Positions 42,369-54,115 of a stretch of 64,000 nucleotides of DNA are shown piece by piece; the stretch's first letter is position 1, and each line of letters opens with the position of its first letter. A program made the position numbers and the translations under genes. Source of the stretch: Anaeromyces robustus. Taxonomy: Eukaryota > Neocallimastigomycota > Neocallimastigomycetes > Neocallimastigales > Neocallimastigaceae. The DNA lies in assembly GCA_002104895.1 (NCBI GenBank), contig MCFG01000055.1, positions 1 through 64,000 of the forward strand. The letters are read 5' to 3'. Below the pieces are notes generated by a model. It did no database searches and was not told the DNA's origin. It was given only the letters and a program-made list of their open reading frames with translations.

Positions 42369-43367
42369 TTAATAATATTTATAACTTTTTATACAATAAT
42401 AATTATATTTAATTATTTTTATTTTTTTAGTACAATTTTTGTTAATATAACATTTTGTTATATTTGTTATATTAACTATTTTAATTTTCTTATTCGTGGT
42501 AATACGAAAGATAAAAGAAATTGAAGATGAAGTTGATGAAAATGAAGATGAAGTAAAAGTAATAATAGTAGAGGTAGTAGTAGTTTTAGATAAAGTTCCA
42601 GTTTTCATTTCTATTTTATTTTCCTTTTCTGTTTCCATTTCTATTTCCATTTTCATTTCTATTTCTATTTCCATTTCTATTTCCGTTTCTATTTCTATTT
42701 CCGTTTCTATTTCTATTTCCGTTTCTATTTCTGTTTCTATTCAATTGTATTAGTAGGTTTAATTTCGTAAATTGGAGTGATGATGATAGTAGTAGATGAA
42801 TCTTCTATGGTAATAATAAAGTCTTTTATTTTTTTTTATAATAATACTATCATTATCATTAAGATAAGGACATGTTTCTTTCATAAAATTTTTAATTTTC
42901 ACTATTGTTACTAAATATTTCAATATCTAAAAATAATTTATCAACTCTACATGATAGAGTAATTAAATTAAATATACATTTATCATAGTATTTTACTAAT
43001 TCAATTCATCTTTACAATTAGAATTAATTAAGTATAGACATGTATATCACTATTACCATTAATTAAACAAAGCTCATAATAATTATTATATATATTTCAA
43101 TCATATAATTATAAAAAAAGTTTTTTTATCCTCTATAGTTAATAAATCTATTTTTTTGAGATTCTTTGATATAATAATAATTTAGAGTAAGGAATGTTAT
43201 AGGAATGATTATAAAATTAAAACATTTTTCATCAAGAAATCTATAACAATTATCAATAATATTATTTTCATTGGTAAAAAACTATCAATAGAAATTTCAT
43301 AGAAACATTCAGAATATTTTTCTAATTTTTTATTATAATTATTTATGTTATTATTATTAATACCCAT
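42369..43367 (-). pseudogene. decayed gene for a Cys-containing protein with Thr/Ser and Glu-rich tail
   Basis: Reading the - strand from ATG at 43367 gives MGINNNN..YSECFYEISIDSF, then in shifted frames NIIDNCYRFLDEKCFNF, YELCLINGNSDIHVYT, YYDKCIFNLITLSCRVDKLFLDIEIF and MKETCPYLNDND. It ends with DSSTTIIITPIYEIK and an (IE/TE)n hexanucleotide repeat running into TTTTSTIITFTSSSF. At least four frameshifts or stops separate these pieces. Evenly spaced Cys and the order of the motifs resemble a family of small secreted Cys-containing proteins that I recall from anaerobic fungi (YSEC..I ... C....KC..FY); that match is from memory. No signal peptide is visible at this start, so an upstream exon may be lost. 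Confidence 0.45.
42600..42740. repeat. hexanucleotide repeat TTTCTA/TTTCCR
   Basis: Pyrimidine-rich hexamer array (TTTCTATTTCCGTTTCTA). It encodes the Ile/Glu/Thr repeat of the decayed - strand gene. Confidence 0.85.
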
Positions 43368-43926
43368 TAATATTTATAAATAAAATATAAAGATATATAT
43401 ATATAAATAAATAACAATGTCATAATAAAAATAATGAAAAAATTAATATTATGTTAATAAAATAATTAATTATATATGATGGAATTAATATATTCAAATC
43501 TCGTTATAAATGTACTTAAAAAAAATGAATTATATAAGAAATTTTTTATGTTTTTTATGTCATATTTTTTTTTTATAATTATATTTTATTAATTATTTTT
43601 TCTTTATTTTGTTAATTATTACTAATGATTTATATTACATTTTTTATTATTATTATTTTTAAACTTTAATTTTGTTAACACTTTTTAATTATACTTTTTA
43701 ATATTTAAAATCAGATGTGTAACATTTTGTAATAAAAAAAATTTTTGAAAAAAATTATGAGTTATTATTACAAATGTGTAACGTTTTACAAAATTTTATT
43801 AATACTTAATTAAACCATAATAAAAATGTAAAATGAAATAATAAAAATTGAAATAAATATTAATGCATTCTGGTTAACTGGTATACAATAGTATTATTCC
43901 ATCTATTATTTATTCAAAATAAAAAA

Positions 43927-43977
<51 letters not shown>

Positions 43978-45364
43978 ATTAATAAATTAATAATATCATT
44001 ATATAATGATTATATAATTATATTAGATAGATATTATATATAAAGTGGTACGTAATTAAGAGGCATTACATGTTTTTTTTTTTTTGGGGGGATAAAATAA
44101 ATGTTCAAGAAATTGTTTAGATATTACAGCTTTTTTTTTTTTTTTTTTATAGGCTGAGAGAAATTATTCATAACTAATTGAAACAGATAAAAATATTGTA
44201 ATAAATTAATTATTATTAAAAACTTTTTTATAGCAATGTATATTTACATAGATTAAATATTATTATTTTTTTTTGATAAATTAAAACATATCAGTCTATA
44301 TATATTATTATAGAAATAAAAGTATAATTATTTCATTTATTTTCATTTATTGAAAAAAATATAGACTCTATAATACAATATAAAAAAATAATAAAAAATA
44401 CTAAAATATTTTATCATTTACATTTTAACCAAAAGAATTTTTTTTTTTTTACTATTATAATTAAAAAAATTTTTATATATAACATATCTTAGGAAAAGGA
44501 AAAAAGTAATAATGATTGTTATTATAATAATTTAATGAATTTCTTGGCATTTTACTATGAAATCTCATAATTATTTATGATTAATAAATAAATAAATAAC
44601 TAAATAAATAAATAAATAAATAACTGAATAAATAAATAAATAAATAAATTTAAAAGTTTAAAGTATTTTATTTAACAAATATATAAATCTAAAAATTAAA
44701 TAAATAAATATATATATAATAAATAAATAAATAAAAAGGGTATATTCGATATATTAAATAATAATAATACAAAAATTATTCATTTCAGTAATATTTGATA
44801 ATTTTGGAAAAGAAAAAAAAAAGGCTTCGTTCTTTTTATCAATGTTTTCTTTTTTTATTAATTAATTTATTTATTTATTTATTTCTATTTATCTTTATAA
44901 TAGCTAATTTTTGTTATATAATAATTATATATATAATATTATATATAAATATAATTATTTAAAATTTACAATTATTATTATTTACTACTATTATTTATTA
45001 TTATTTTATTTTAGTTTGTGTTGTTGCTGATAAAGGTTATTCTTTATAATCAATTTTAAAATTTTTTGTTATAAATAATATAATATTTTATATTACATTA
45101 TTAAATATATTGGAATATTATATAAATATTATAATATATATTTAAAATATATTTTATATATATAGATAGATAATAAATATAGAAAATAGAATATAATATA
45201 AAATATTACGCAGTTTTTATTCTTATTATTTAAATACTTTTTTTTTTTTAAAAAAATAAAAAAAAAAAAAATTTATATATAGTGATATAAAATGTAATTT
45301 TATTATTATTATTATTATTTATTATTATTATATATTATCAATAATAAATGATATAAATCATAAT
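43368..45364. other. 2-kb non-coding spacer
   Basis: (AAAT)n at about 43926-43990 and again near 44585-44650; a TTTTGGGGGG homopolymer junction at about 44080-44092. The 3' flank of the first LURP-one-like gene lies at the right end. No coding segment recognised. Confidence 0.7.
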
Positions 45365-45988
45365 TTATGAGGTATTAATAGCAGCAGCCATTCTTCTACC
45401 TTCTATATGACGGAATATATAATTAACAATAATTATGATAAACATTGTATCAATATTTGGTCCAATTTCAATTTTAAAATCAATACCTGTGAAAAATTTT
45501 GAAGAGTCAAATCTACATATTAATATACCATTTTCCCTTCTTTTACCATAATAAATACCACATTCTTTATAATCTGAAGAACAATAAACATCAAGTATTT
45601 CATTCTTTTTTGAAGCCTTATTGAAAAATTCAATTTGATATTTGAATTCTTTTAAGGATGATTTTATTTTTACATTACAAGTTAATTCTTTAGTTTCTTT
45701 ATCATTTTTAATACTACTAATGATTAATTCATTAGGTTTCATAAAATGAAGTATATTTTTAAATTTGAATAATGAAACATCTTCATTTGGATCTTTTAAA
45801 AAACCTTGAGCACTATAATTATTATAAGTACATTTATATATCTCTTTATGATCAGCGTCTTCTAACATCATTTTTGAAGATAAACTCTTCTTTTTTTTAA
45901 AATAATAAATAGAATCATTTTTTAAAACATATTTTGGATCAAGAACACAAATTTCATTATGTGGTAAAAAAGCTTCGGTTTCACTCAT
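45365..45988 (-). CDS. LURP-one/tubby-like family protein 1 (207 aa)
   Basis: Intronless. N-terminal FLPHNEICVLDPKYV and SIYYFKKKKSLSSKMMLEDADHKEIYK, then GFLKDPNEDVSLFKFK: alternating short strands with D.......L.D. turns, as in LURP-one-related (LOR) proteins, which share the tubby C-terminal/phospholipid-scramblase barrel. The C-terminal FKIEIGPNIDTMFIIIIVNYIFRHI matches the buried closing helix of that fold (plant LOR: V.PGVD.ALI). The conserved pair VYCSSDYKECGIYYG / GILICRFDSS recurs in the paralogues. Biochemical role unknown; membrane or phosphoinositide association is a family-level possibility only. Ends RMAAAINTS. Tandem with the gene at 46585. Confidence 0.88.
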   Translation of the reverse strand: MSETEAFLPHNEICVLDPKYVLKNDSIYYFKKKKSLSSKMMLEDADHKEIYKCTYNNYSAQGFLKDPNEDVSLFKFKNILHFMKPNELIISSIKNDKETKELTCNVKIKSSLKEFKYQIEFFNKASKKNEILDVYCSSDYKECGIYYGKRRENGILICRFDSSKFFTGIDFKIEIGPNIDTMFIIIIVNYIFRHIEGRRMAAAINTS

Positions 45989-46584
45989 TTTGATTTTATG
46001 TTTTTTTTTTTTTTTCTTTTTATATATATTTATTTTATTTTATTTTATTTTTTTTTTTTTTTTTTTGGCTTTTTTTTTATTATTATTATTATTAAAATAT
46101 TAAAATATTATTAAAAATAAACTTGGAATATTTATAATATTTATATTTTAATATTTTTATATTAAAAAAAAAAAGTATGACTAAGTTGATTTTTTATTTT
46201 TTATAATGAATTATCCATTAAATTTTTAAAGATATATAATTATATTACAATATATTTTATAATATATTATAATATAAATAATATTTATTATTATTTTATC
46301 AAACGTTTTTAATATAATTTTTTTTAAATATTTATTCCTATATATTTTATATTTTATATTAATTATTTTTACAGTTTTACAGAAATTTTATTAAATAATA
46401 AATAATTAATAAATAACTAATAAATAACTAATGAATAATTAATATTTATAAATTTAATAAATGAAATATTTTATTAATTATTATTATTTTTTTATCTTTT
46501 ATAAATTTATTTTTTAAAAAAAAAAAACATCCTTTCTTTTTTTGGTAATTAATAAATACTTTCTTTTTTTTTCTTTTTTCTTTT
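45989..46584. other. spacer between two LURP-one-like genes
   Basis: About 600 bp of AT-rich DNA with TTTTA repeats and poly-T near the start of gene 1. Nothing else seen. Confidence 0.7.
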
Positions 46585-47154
46585 TTAACATGCTGCTGCA
46601 GCTATCTGTAATGATTGAATATAACGGTATATAGAATTAATAAGTATATTAATAAACATAGTATCCACACCTGGTGAAATTTCTATTTTAAAATCAACAT
46701 TTATCGTTTTTGGTGAATTAAATTTACATATTAATTTTCCATAATGATAAATAGTACAATTAAATTTATTTGAACAATTAACTTCAAGAGTTTCTACACT
46801 TTCTGTAGCTTTATTATAAAATTCTACAGTATAATTATAACCTGAAAGTATAAGAGAATTAGATGCAAATTTTAAATTTATTTGTTTCTTTTCTTGATTT
46901 TCATTATAACAATTTATAAATATTTCAGGAGATTTAAAAAAATGAATTTTGTTTTTAAATGTATATACAAGATTATTTTGAGAATCTTTTAAAGAACCAT
47001 TTTTCGTAAAAGAGTTATAACTACAAATATATAATAATTTGTATTGAGAATCTTTTAAAGAAAGATCAAATCCATTTATAGATGATAAATAATAAATGGA
47101 TTTATTTGAAGATACAAATTTATTGTCAATAACACAAATTTCATTTGTTTTCAT
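46585..47154 (-). CDS. LURP-one/tubby-like family protein 2 (189 aa)
   Basis: Intronless and the shortest paralogue. It begins MKTNEICVIDNKFV, lacking the 8-10 residues found before NEIC in the genes at 45365 and 47964, and is shortened around the GKLICKF segment (HYGKLICKFNSPK). Family marks kept: SIYYLSS, SLKDSQ.NLVYTFKNK, VEFYNKATESVETLEVNCS, and the terminal FKIEISPGVDTMFINILINSIYRYI helix, here with the GVD triplet seen in plant LOR proteins. Ends IAAAAC. Head-to-head with the gene at 47964, across an 809-bp interval. Confidence 0.86.
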   Translation of the reverse strand: MKTNEICVIDNKFVSSNKSIYYLSSINGFDLSLKDSQYKLLYICSYNSFTKNGSLKDSQNNLVYTFKNKIHFFKSPEIFINCYNENQEKKQINLKFASNSLILSGYNYTVEFYNKATESVETLEVNCSNKFNCTIYHYGKLICKFNSPKTINVDFKIEISPGVDTMFINILINSIYRYIQSLQIAAAAC

Positions 47155-47506
47155 TTTTTATATATATGTTATTTATTTATTTAATATTTATTTATTTATT
47201 TATTTAGTTAGTTAGTTAGTTATTAAATTTTAACTAATATAATAAACTTTTTTATTAAAAAAAAAATTAGTGATAAAAAAAACTACTTATAAAGAAATAA
47301 ATATGATTTTTAAATAGAAATAGAAAAAAGAAGGAAAGAAAGAAAAAAGTTAGACATATTTATATCTTTTCAGTTTTAATTAAAAGTTTTAAAACTTTTA
47401 AATAATAATAATAATTAATTATTATTATTATACTTTTTATAAAAAACCTATTATTAACTTTTAATAATTAATATTTAAAACTTTTTTTTCTTATTGACTA
47501 TTCATA

Positions 47507-47537
<31 letters not shown>

Positions 47538-47963
47538 ATTATTATTATTTATTATTATTATTATTAAAAATTTTTTTACCCCTTGATCAAATGATAATCT
47601 ACTAAAAAAAAAAATTTTTTTTTAAATGATTTTTTTTTTTATATATTTTTTTTATATTTTTTTTTTATTTTTTATTTTTTAAGAGTTAACTGCCATAATT
47701 AAAAATTATTGTTTCTAGAAAAGAAAACAATTGAAATAAAAAAAGTTTTTTTTTTCTTTCTATTATAGGTAGAATAAATTATAAATTTTTTTAATAAATA
47801 TTGTTTTTTTTTTTTTTTTAAAAAAAAAGTTTAAAATACAGTTTTTTTTTTAATTTTTTTTTTTTTTTTAAAAAAAAAAATAAAACTTTATTTTAAATAT
47901 CAATTTTTTTTTTGAAAAAAAAAATTAAAAAAAAAAAAAAAAAAAAAAGAAAGAAAGAAAGGA
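47155..47963. promoter_or_regulatory. shared divergent promoter interval of LURP-one-like genes 2 and 3
   Basis: Separates two oppositely directed start codons. It contains a TTAGTTAG repeat (47205-47222), paired poly-T/poly-A runs just before the gene 3 start and the motif TTAACTGCC at about 47687. That motif also occurs upstream of the gene at 62027 (about 61539). No experimental evidence. Confidence 0.45.
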
Positions 47964-48578
47964 ATGGCAAATAACTTTACTATAAACTTTTTACCTCATA
48001 GAGAAATATGCGCTATTAACCATAAATATGTTTCTGAAGACAATACTCTATATTATTTAAAATCAAAAGGATTAATATTTTATAAATATTATATAGAAGA
48101 TAGTAAAAATCAAGAAATATTTAATTGTAAATATGGTATTTTTACTGGTTCCTTAGAAGATCCTAAAACCAATAAAGTATTATATAAATTTAATAATAAA
48201 TTACATATTGGTAGACCTTTTGAATTAATTATTAGTTGTTTTGAAAATGATAAAGAATTTAATTCTATTATTTGTAAGGTAAAATCAAAATTGGCATTCC
48301 TACAATTTAAATATGAAGTTGAATTTTTTAATAAAGCTTTACAAAAAGATGAAATACTTGAAGTTAATTGCTCACCCCAATATAAAGATTGTAGTATTTT
48401 TTATGGTAGAAAAGATGAAAATGGTGTATTAATTTGTAAATTTGATTCTTCAAAATTTTTCACTGGAGTTGATTTTAAAATACAAATTTCACGAAAAGTA
48501 GATACTATATTTATTCTTATACTTGTAAATGCTATCTACCGTCTTATACAAAGACAAAAATCATCTCACGCTGCGTAA
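47964..48578 (+). CDS. LURP-one/tubby-like family protein 3 (204 aa)
   Basis: Intronless. MANNFTINFLPHREICAINHKYV, TLYYLKSKGLIFYKYYIEDS, GSLEDPKTNKVLYKFNNKLH, VEFFNKALQKDEILEVNC, CSIFYGRKDENGVLICKFDSSKFFTGVDFKIQIS, then the terminal hydrophobic helix DTIFILILVNAIYRLI and a short SSHAA end. The C-terminal half is closest by eye to the gene at 45365 (shared FDSSKFFTG.DFKI), although the two lie on opposite strands. Start: first ATG after a GAAAGAAAG-rich leader. Confidence 0.88.
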   Translation: MANNFTINFLPHREICAINHKYVSEDNTLYYLKSKGLIFYKYYIEDSKNQEIFNCKYGIFTGSLEDPKTNKVLYKFNNKLHIGRPFELIISCFENDKEFNSIICKVKSKLAFLQFKYEVEFFNKALQKDEILEVNCSPQYKDCSIFYGRKDENGVLICKFDSSKFFTGVDFKIQISRKVDTIFILILVNAIYRLIQRQKSSHAA

Positions 48579-49175
48579 ATTATAACATTATCTATTAAAA
48601 TAATATTAAAAATAATAATTATAAAAGTATTATAAAAAAAATTAATAATAATAATAATAATAATAATATAAAAACGTTTAATTATAACAAAAAAAAATTT
48701 TATAAAACGAAAAATGAAATTAAATATATATATATTTTATTTAATAATAAAAAATGTAATGTAATGAAATGAAATATATATATAATTTTATTTAATAATA
48801 GAAATAAACAAATTTATCATAAAATAATAATAATAATAACAAAGAGAATAGAATAAAATGAAACATAATTTATATCAACAATATTAACATTATTTATAAA
48901 AAAAATTATTTATTAATAAAATTTATTTATATTTTAATATATTTTAATATATTCTAATATATTTAATTATATATTTATCTGTTCATTTATTTATCTAAAT
49001 TATTAATATATTAATTTACTTATATATATATATTATTTATTTATTTTTTTTTACTTTTTATTTATAAAAGGCATTTTTTCTTATTTTATTTTATTTTATT
49101 TTTTTCTTATTTTATTTTATTTTATTTTATTTTATTTTATTTTTTGGAATAATATATTATTAAGATTTATTTTAA
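48579..49175. other. spacer between LURP-one-like genes 3 and 4
   Basis: AT-rich with TTTTA pentanucleotide repeats near 49085-49142. Nothing else seen. Confidence 0.7.
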
Positions 49176-49802
49176 ATGACAAGAACATTTTTACCAATAA
49201 ATAATGAAATATGTGTAATTGATAATAAATTTATTTCCCAAGATAATTCTATATATTATTTAAAAACAAAAGGAAAATTTTCATTTAAATTTTATATAGA
49301 AGATGTCAATAATAATAAACTCTTTAAAAGTACCTACGAAAATTTTCCTAAATGTGGTTATCTAAAAGATCCAGAAAATGATAAAGTATTATATAAATTT
49401 AAAAATATACATCATTTTACTAAAGCCAACGAATTAATCATTGAATGTTTTGAAAATGATAGAATAATGGAGACCATAATTTGTAACGTTATGCCAAATA
49501 ATTCATTAACACGTCATAGGTTTATAATTAATTTTTATAATAAAGCTATAAAAAAGAATGAATGTCTTGAAGTTGACTGTTCCAAAAATTTTAAAGATTG
49601 TAATGTTTTTTATGGTAAAAGAAAAGAAAATGGTATATTAATATGTAAATTTGATTCTTCCCATCATTTAATGGGTTTTAATTTTAAAATAGAAATTGCT
49701 CCAAAAATTGATGTTATGTTTATTATAATACTTTTGAATTATATTTTCCGAATTATAAATGGTAGAAATAGAGTTGGTGGTGCAGCAGCAGCAGCTGTTT
49801 AA
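49176..49802 (+). CDS. LURP-one/tubby-like family protein 4 (208 aa)
   Basis: Intronless. MTRTFLPINNEICVIDNKFI, SIYYLKTKGKFSFKFYIEDV, GYLKDPENDKVLYKFKNIHHFTKANELII, CNVFYGKRKENGILICKFDSS, IEIAPKIDVMFIIILLNYIFRII. It ends in a GRNRVGGAAAAAV tail encoded by GCA/GCT triplets, one of several independent Ala-rich C-termini in this family. Same orientation and spacing (about 600 bp) as the gene before it, so a tandem duplicate. Confidence 0.88.
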   Translation: MTRTFLPINNEICVIDNKFISQDNSIYYLKTKGKFSFKFYIEDVNNNKLFKSTYENFPKCGYLKDPENDKVLYKFKNIHHFTKANELIIECFENDRIMETIICNVMPNNSLTRHRFIINFYNKAIKKNECLEVDCSKNFKDCNVFYGKRKENGILICKFDSSHHLMGFNFKIEIAPKIDVMFIIILLNYIFRIINGRNRVGGAAAAAV

Positions 49803-50439
49803 ATTTAATAAATTAAAAAAAAATTACTTTTTAATTATAATGTTTTTTTTTTATAATTTTAAAAATAATAATAAATTTATTATTAATAAATAAACAAATA
49901 ATAATATCAATTTTTTAATTAAATTTATATAATCTTTTAAATAAAAATATTATATATATAATATAAAAAAAGTGTATATATTTATATATATTTATACAAT
50001 CTTTAATGAATAATATTAGATATTATTTCATAGTAATACCTAATATTTATAGTATTTTCTAATACTTTAAATAATAACCATAATAAATATTTTTAAATAA
50101 TAAATATGGTAAAATTATAATATATTCATTTAAAATAAATAAAATACATATATATATATAATAATATAAAAAGACAAGAAAAGAAAAAATTGTTAAATTT
50201 TGTTAATAAATAAGCATAATTATATTAATCTTTATTTTCTTATTTATTGATATGATTAATTTATTGATTTATTTATATATTTATATATATTTATATATTT
50301 ATTTATTAATTTATTATTTATTTAGTTAATTAATTAATTAATTAGTTATTTATATATATATTTATTTTATTTATTATATATTTATATATTTATTTTATTT
50401 ATTTATTATTTATTTAGTTAATTATTTATATGAAATATA

Positions 50440-50494
50440 TTTACTACTTGGGTCGATAATAAATGCCCATCTTATTATCGACCCAAGTAGTAAA
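50440..50494. repeat. perfect 23-bp inverted repeat with 9-bp loop
   Basis: Left arm 50440-50462 (TTTACTACTTGGGTCGATAA plus TAA) and right arm 50472-50494 are exact reverse complements around ATGCCCATC. The GGGTCGA/TCGACCC core is unusually GC-rich for this genome. Confidence 0.95.
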
Positions 50495-50675
50495 ATAGGA
50501 TAAATCAATTTTGCTTTATTTCCCTATGTAGAATTAAAAGTTAGTATGGATTTATTGTTTTTATAGTATAATACTATACTACTTTATACCCTCCAATATT
50601 ATTCATTATTATCTATAATATTTATCTATGTTTATCTGGGTTTTTTTTTTTATTATTAGTATTTTTTTTTTTTAT

Positions 50676-50706
<31 letters not shown>

Positions 50707-51076
50707 TTCATGTATATTAATAATTAAACATAATAATGACGATGAACAAATTGTGTGCCTTAAAAAAAAATCTTTTTATATTAATAATTAAATATAATAA
50801 TGAATTTAAAATATAAAAAAATTTTTAATAATAAATAAAATTTTCAAATAAAAAAAAAAAAAAAGAATCTTCTTAACTATCATCATAAAATGTATTATGT
50901 TTATATGGACTACACATAATAAAACCTATTTTAAAAAAAAAAATAAAAAATAATTAAAATATTTTATCAATAATTGGATTTTTTGGTTTTTAAAAAAAAT
51001 TGTTTTTTTTTTTATTATCATTATATCTTTAAAAAAAATTGACAATTTTAAAAGAAAATAATTTAAATTAAAGTAA

Positions 51077-51120
<44 letters not shown>

Positions 51121-51330
51121 TTTAAATATTGTCATTATCAATTAAATATTGATACAAGGGAAAAAAAAATCTTGTATACTTTTTGTTACTTTTATTTATC
51201 ATTAAGGGTAAAATAAAAAATTCAAACTTATAAGCAATAATAAAAATAAAAAATAAATAAATAAATAAATAAATAAAAATATTTAATATATTGATAATTA
51301 ATTTTAGTTTTAATTTTAATATCAGTTTTA

Positions 51331-51940
51331 AAATGCTTAATGAAGTTATTAAAAATGAATTATATGTAAATATATAATAATAATAATAATAATAATTTAT
51401 AATTTTTTTTAAAAAAAAAAAAAACTTTCTCCTCCTTTTTTTTTTTATAATGATATTATTATTATTATTATCATTACTATTTAAAAAAGAATATCAAATA
51501 TTAAAATAATATATCATATCATTTAAAAAAAAATTTATTATGATCATTATCATTATTATCAATTTACAATATATATATATACAATGTCTTATTATGATTA
51601 CTACAACACAAATTATAGTTTTAATATTATTGATGTACGTATTTATTAAAATATGTAAAAAAAAAAAAAATTCATGAAACTAAAATAAATATATATAACT
51701 ATTCTTATAATGTCAATATCAATTTTAGTTTTAATTTCATTTTCATTTTCAATATCAATATAAATAGTAATAATGAAATATTTAAAAATATTAATACTAA
51801 TGAAATTTAAACAAACTTTACAGGTCAAAGATAAGAATAGATGAAGAAGTATATGAATATATTTATAATTATATAAATTATGGATATAAAATATTAATTA
51901 AAAATGATACTTTATTAGGAAATAAAATTGGTATAATCTA
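51331..51940 (+). pseudogene. possible decayed Asn-rich coding remnant
   Basis: Short frames in one direction: MLNEVIKNELY followed by GTAAAT; MSYYDYYNTNYSFNIID followed by GTACGT; an open stretch IHETKINIYNYSYNVNINFS through NEIFKNINTNEI; and, one frame over, NLNKLYRSKIRIDEEVYEYI to NDTLLGNKIGII and a stop at about 51941. The order and the splice-like junctions suggest an old multi-exon gene, but I cannot join the frames or name a family. Confidence 0.3.
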
Positions 51941-53300
51941 AAGTTAAAAAAATTGTACATATAATTACAAAAAAAGAAATTAATAATAAATAATAATAAA
52001 AATTGTCAAATAAATAAAAATAAATTAAAATAAATAAATAAATAAATAAAAACTAATAATTAAAATAAATAATTACTATATTTTAAATATATTTAAGTAA
52101 TAGAAGAGAATTGATTTAGATTATATATAAGATATTATATTTATTTAATAATCTTTTATACACCAAGAATTTTTTATTTTTTATTTTTTATTCTTCTATT
52201 TTTCTATTTAATTATTTAATTTGTTCTTTTATATATATATTAAAGAGAAAAAAAAAAAAAAGTTTGATTTTTTTATTTTTTTTTTTTAGATCATATTTTT
52301 TTAAAACAATACTTACGTAATAAATTAAAAAAAAAATTTTGTGATTTAAAAAATGAATAACAAATTTTTATTTTATTTTATTAATTATTTTATGATTAAT
52401 ATATTTTATTTTATTATTAATATATTTTATTTTATTTAATTTTATTTAATTTGATTATAATGATTAATATATTTTATTTTATTTTACATATACATAAATT
52501 AAATTAAATTAAATTAAATTTAAATTAAATATTTTCTTAATTACAAAAATAAAACTTTAAATAATATGATTTATGAAAAGGATTATAATTTATGATTAAA
52601 AAAGTTGAAAAATGTTCAATTTCATTGTCATCATCAAAATTATAAAATTAGTTTAGTATAAATTATTTATTAGTTAACCATTTTTTTTTTTTATTTATTT
52701 CAGGTCTTAATACCATTCTGTTATTTATTATCATTTATTTATTAAAATAAATTACTTTTTTTTTTTAAAGTGAATATTTTTATAATCATCATCATCATCA
52801 TAATTTAGAGTTAAAACTATTCAAATGATCCTATAAATTTTTTTTTTATATTAAAATATTTAAAATAATAATTATTTTTTTTTAATAATAAATATGGTTT
52901 TTATTAATAAAATTTTCTTTTTTCCTATTTTATCTATATTAAGAAAAGAATAAATGACTCCCAGCATTTATTATTAATATTATTATTATATTAAAAAAAA
53001 AAAAGAAAAGAGATTTTAATAAATACTAATTAAAATGGTAACAAATAATAAATTAAATTAAATAGAGTAGGAATAAATTAATAAATGAATAAATGAATAA
53101 ATAAATAAATAAATGAATATATTAATAAATGAATAAATATATTAATAAATGAATAAATATATATTACAAATAAAAGAAAAGAAAATAAAATAGAGTTTTT
53201 TTTTAATATTCCGTAGTGACTTATTCCATTTTAATAATTAAGGTTTTTTTTTAAGGAAAATTTATTATATAAATAAAAAAATTTTTTCACTTTTGATAAG

Positions 53301-53331
<31 letters not shown>

Positions 53332-53412
53332 AAATAATAATAATAATAAATATTATTAAAAACAAAAGAAAAAAGTAAAGTAAAAAAAAAAAAAATAAAA
53401 ATAAGAACAAAA

Positions 53413-54045
53413 ATGACAGTTACTTCACCAAATGAAGAATTATGTATCATTGATTCTAAATATGTTAATGAAAAGGAATCTTTATATTATTTAAAATTTG
53501 ATTATATTCCTAGAACTGAATATCTTCTTCAAGATAGTAATCATAATGATATTTTCAAAATTACCTATTCTGGATTATGTACATATGATACTATCTTTAA
53601 AGATATTAAAAGTGGTCAAGAATTATATAAATGTGAAAGAAAAGAACATTTGACTAAATCTAATGAATTTAAAATTAAAGATATTGAAAAAGATGAAACA
53701 ATTTTTGAAGCTAAAATATCAAAAAAAAATTCATTAACTCATTATAAATATTTAGTTACTTTTACCAATAAAGTTACAGGAAAAGATGAATCCCTTGAAT
53801 TTGTATTTTCATTTAGTGGTCAAGAATGTAAAGTTTATTATGGTGAAAAAAAAAAGGAAGGTAAATTAATTTGTCAATCTAGTAATATAAGCAAAACTGC
53901 TTATGAAAACAAAATAGAAATTGCTTCAAATGTAGATACTATGTTTATGTTAATAATTTATAATGAAATTGTCCATAGTCATTATTTGGAAAATGCTACT
54001 ATGCAAGGTGTTGCTCTTGCAAGTACAATTAGTATAATGAGTTAA
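53413..54045 (+). CDS. LURP-one/tubby-like family protein 5, divergent (210 aa)
   Basis: Intronless. MTVTSPNEELCIIDSKYVNE, SLYYLKFDYIPRTEYLLQDS, FKDIKSGQELYKCERKEHLTKSNEFKI, CKVYYGEKKKEGKLICQSS, NKIEIASNVDTMFMLIIYNEIVHS. It is the most diverged member: the ICKF motif is ICQS and the Ala-rich C-terminus is replaced by ATMQGVALASTISIMS. The last ~65 bp of the gene are repeated, in decayed form, directly after the stop codon. Confidence 0.87.
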   Translation: MTVTSPNEELCIIDSKYVNEKESLYYLKFDYIPRTEYLLQDSNHNDIFKITYSGLCTYDTIFKDIKSGQELYKCERKEHLTKSNEFKIKDIEKDETIFEAKISKKNSLTHYKYLVTFTNKVTGKDESLEFVFSFSGQECKVYYGEKKKEGKLICQSSNISKTAYENKIEIASNVDTMFMLIIYNEIVHSHYLENATMQGVALASTISIMS

Positions 54046-54115
54046 ATTTACGTCATATGGACAGTCTTACTATGCAAGGTTTTTTCTATTACAAGTATTG
54101 CTAGTATACTATACT
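54046..54115 (+). pseudogene. decayed duplicate of the 3' end of LURP-one-like gene 5
   Basis: ATGGACAGTCTTACTATGCA..CAAGTATTGCTAGTATACT lines up with 53980-54043 (TTTGGAAAATGCTACTATGC..CAAGTACAATTAGTATAAT). The parallel is close except for scattered substitutions; the copy is not open. Confidence 0.6.

Larger units (their letters stand above)
49803..53412. other. 3.6-kb spacer with hairpin and coding remnants
   Basis: Holds the perfect inverted repeat at 50440-50494, possible coding remnants at 51331-51940, and AAAT/AAT repeats (51075-51116, 53297-53350). Remaining DNA is featureless AT. Confidence 0.7.

Noticed and set aside
42496-42753. + strand frame with Ile/Ser repeats
   Set aside because: Produced by the TTTCTA hexamer; the - strand reading links to the other Cys-containing pieces.
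44080-44150. TTTTGGGGGG junction as a telomere or G-quadruplex signal
   Set aside because: Single short run, no repetition.
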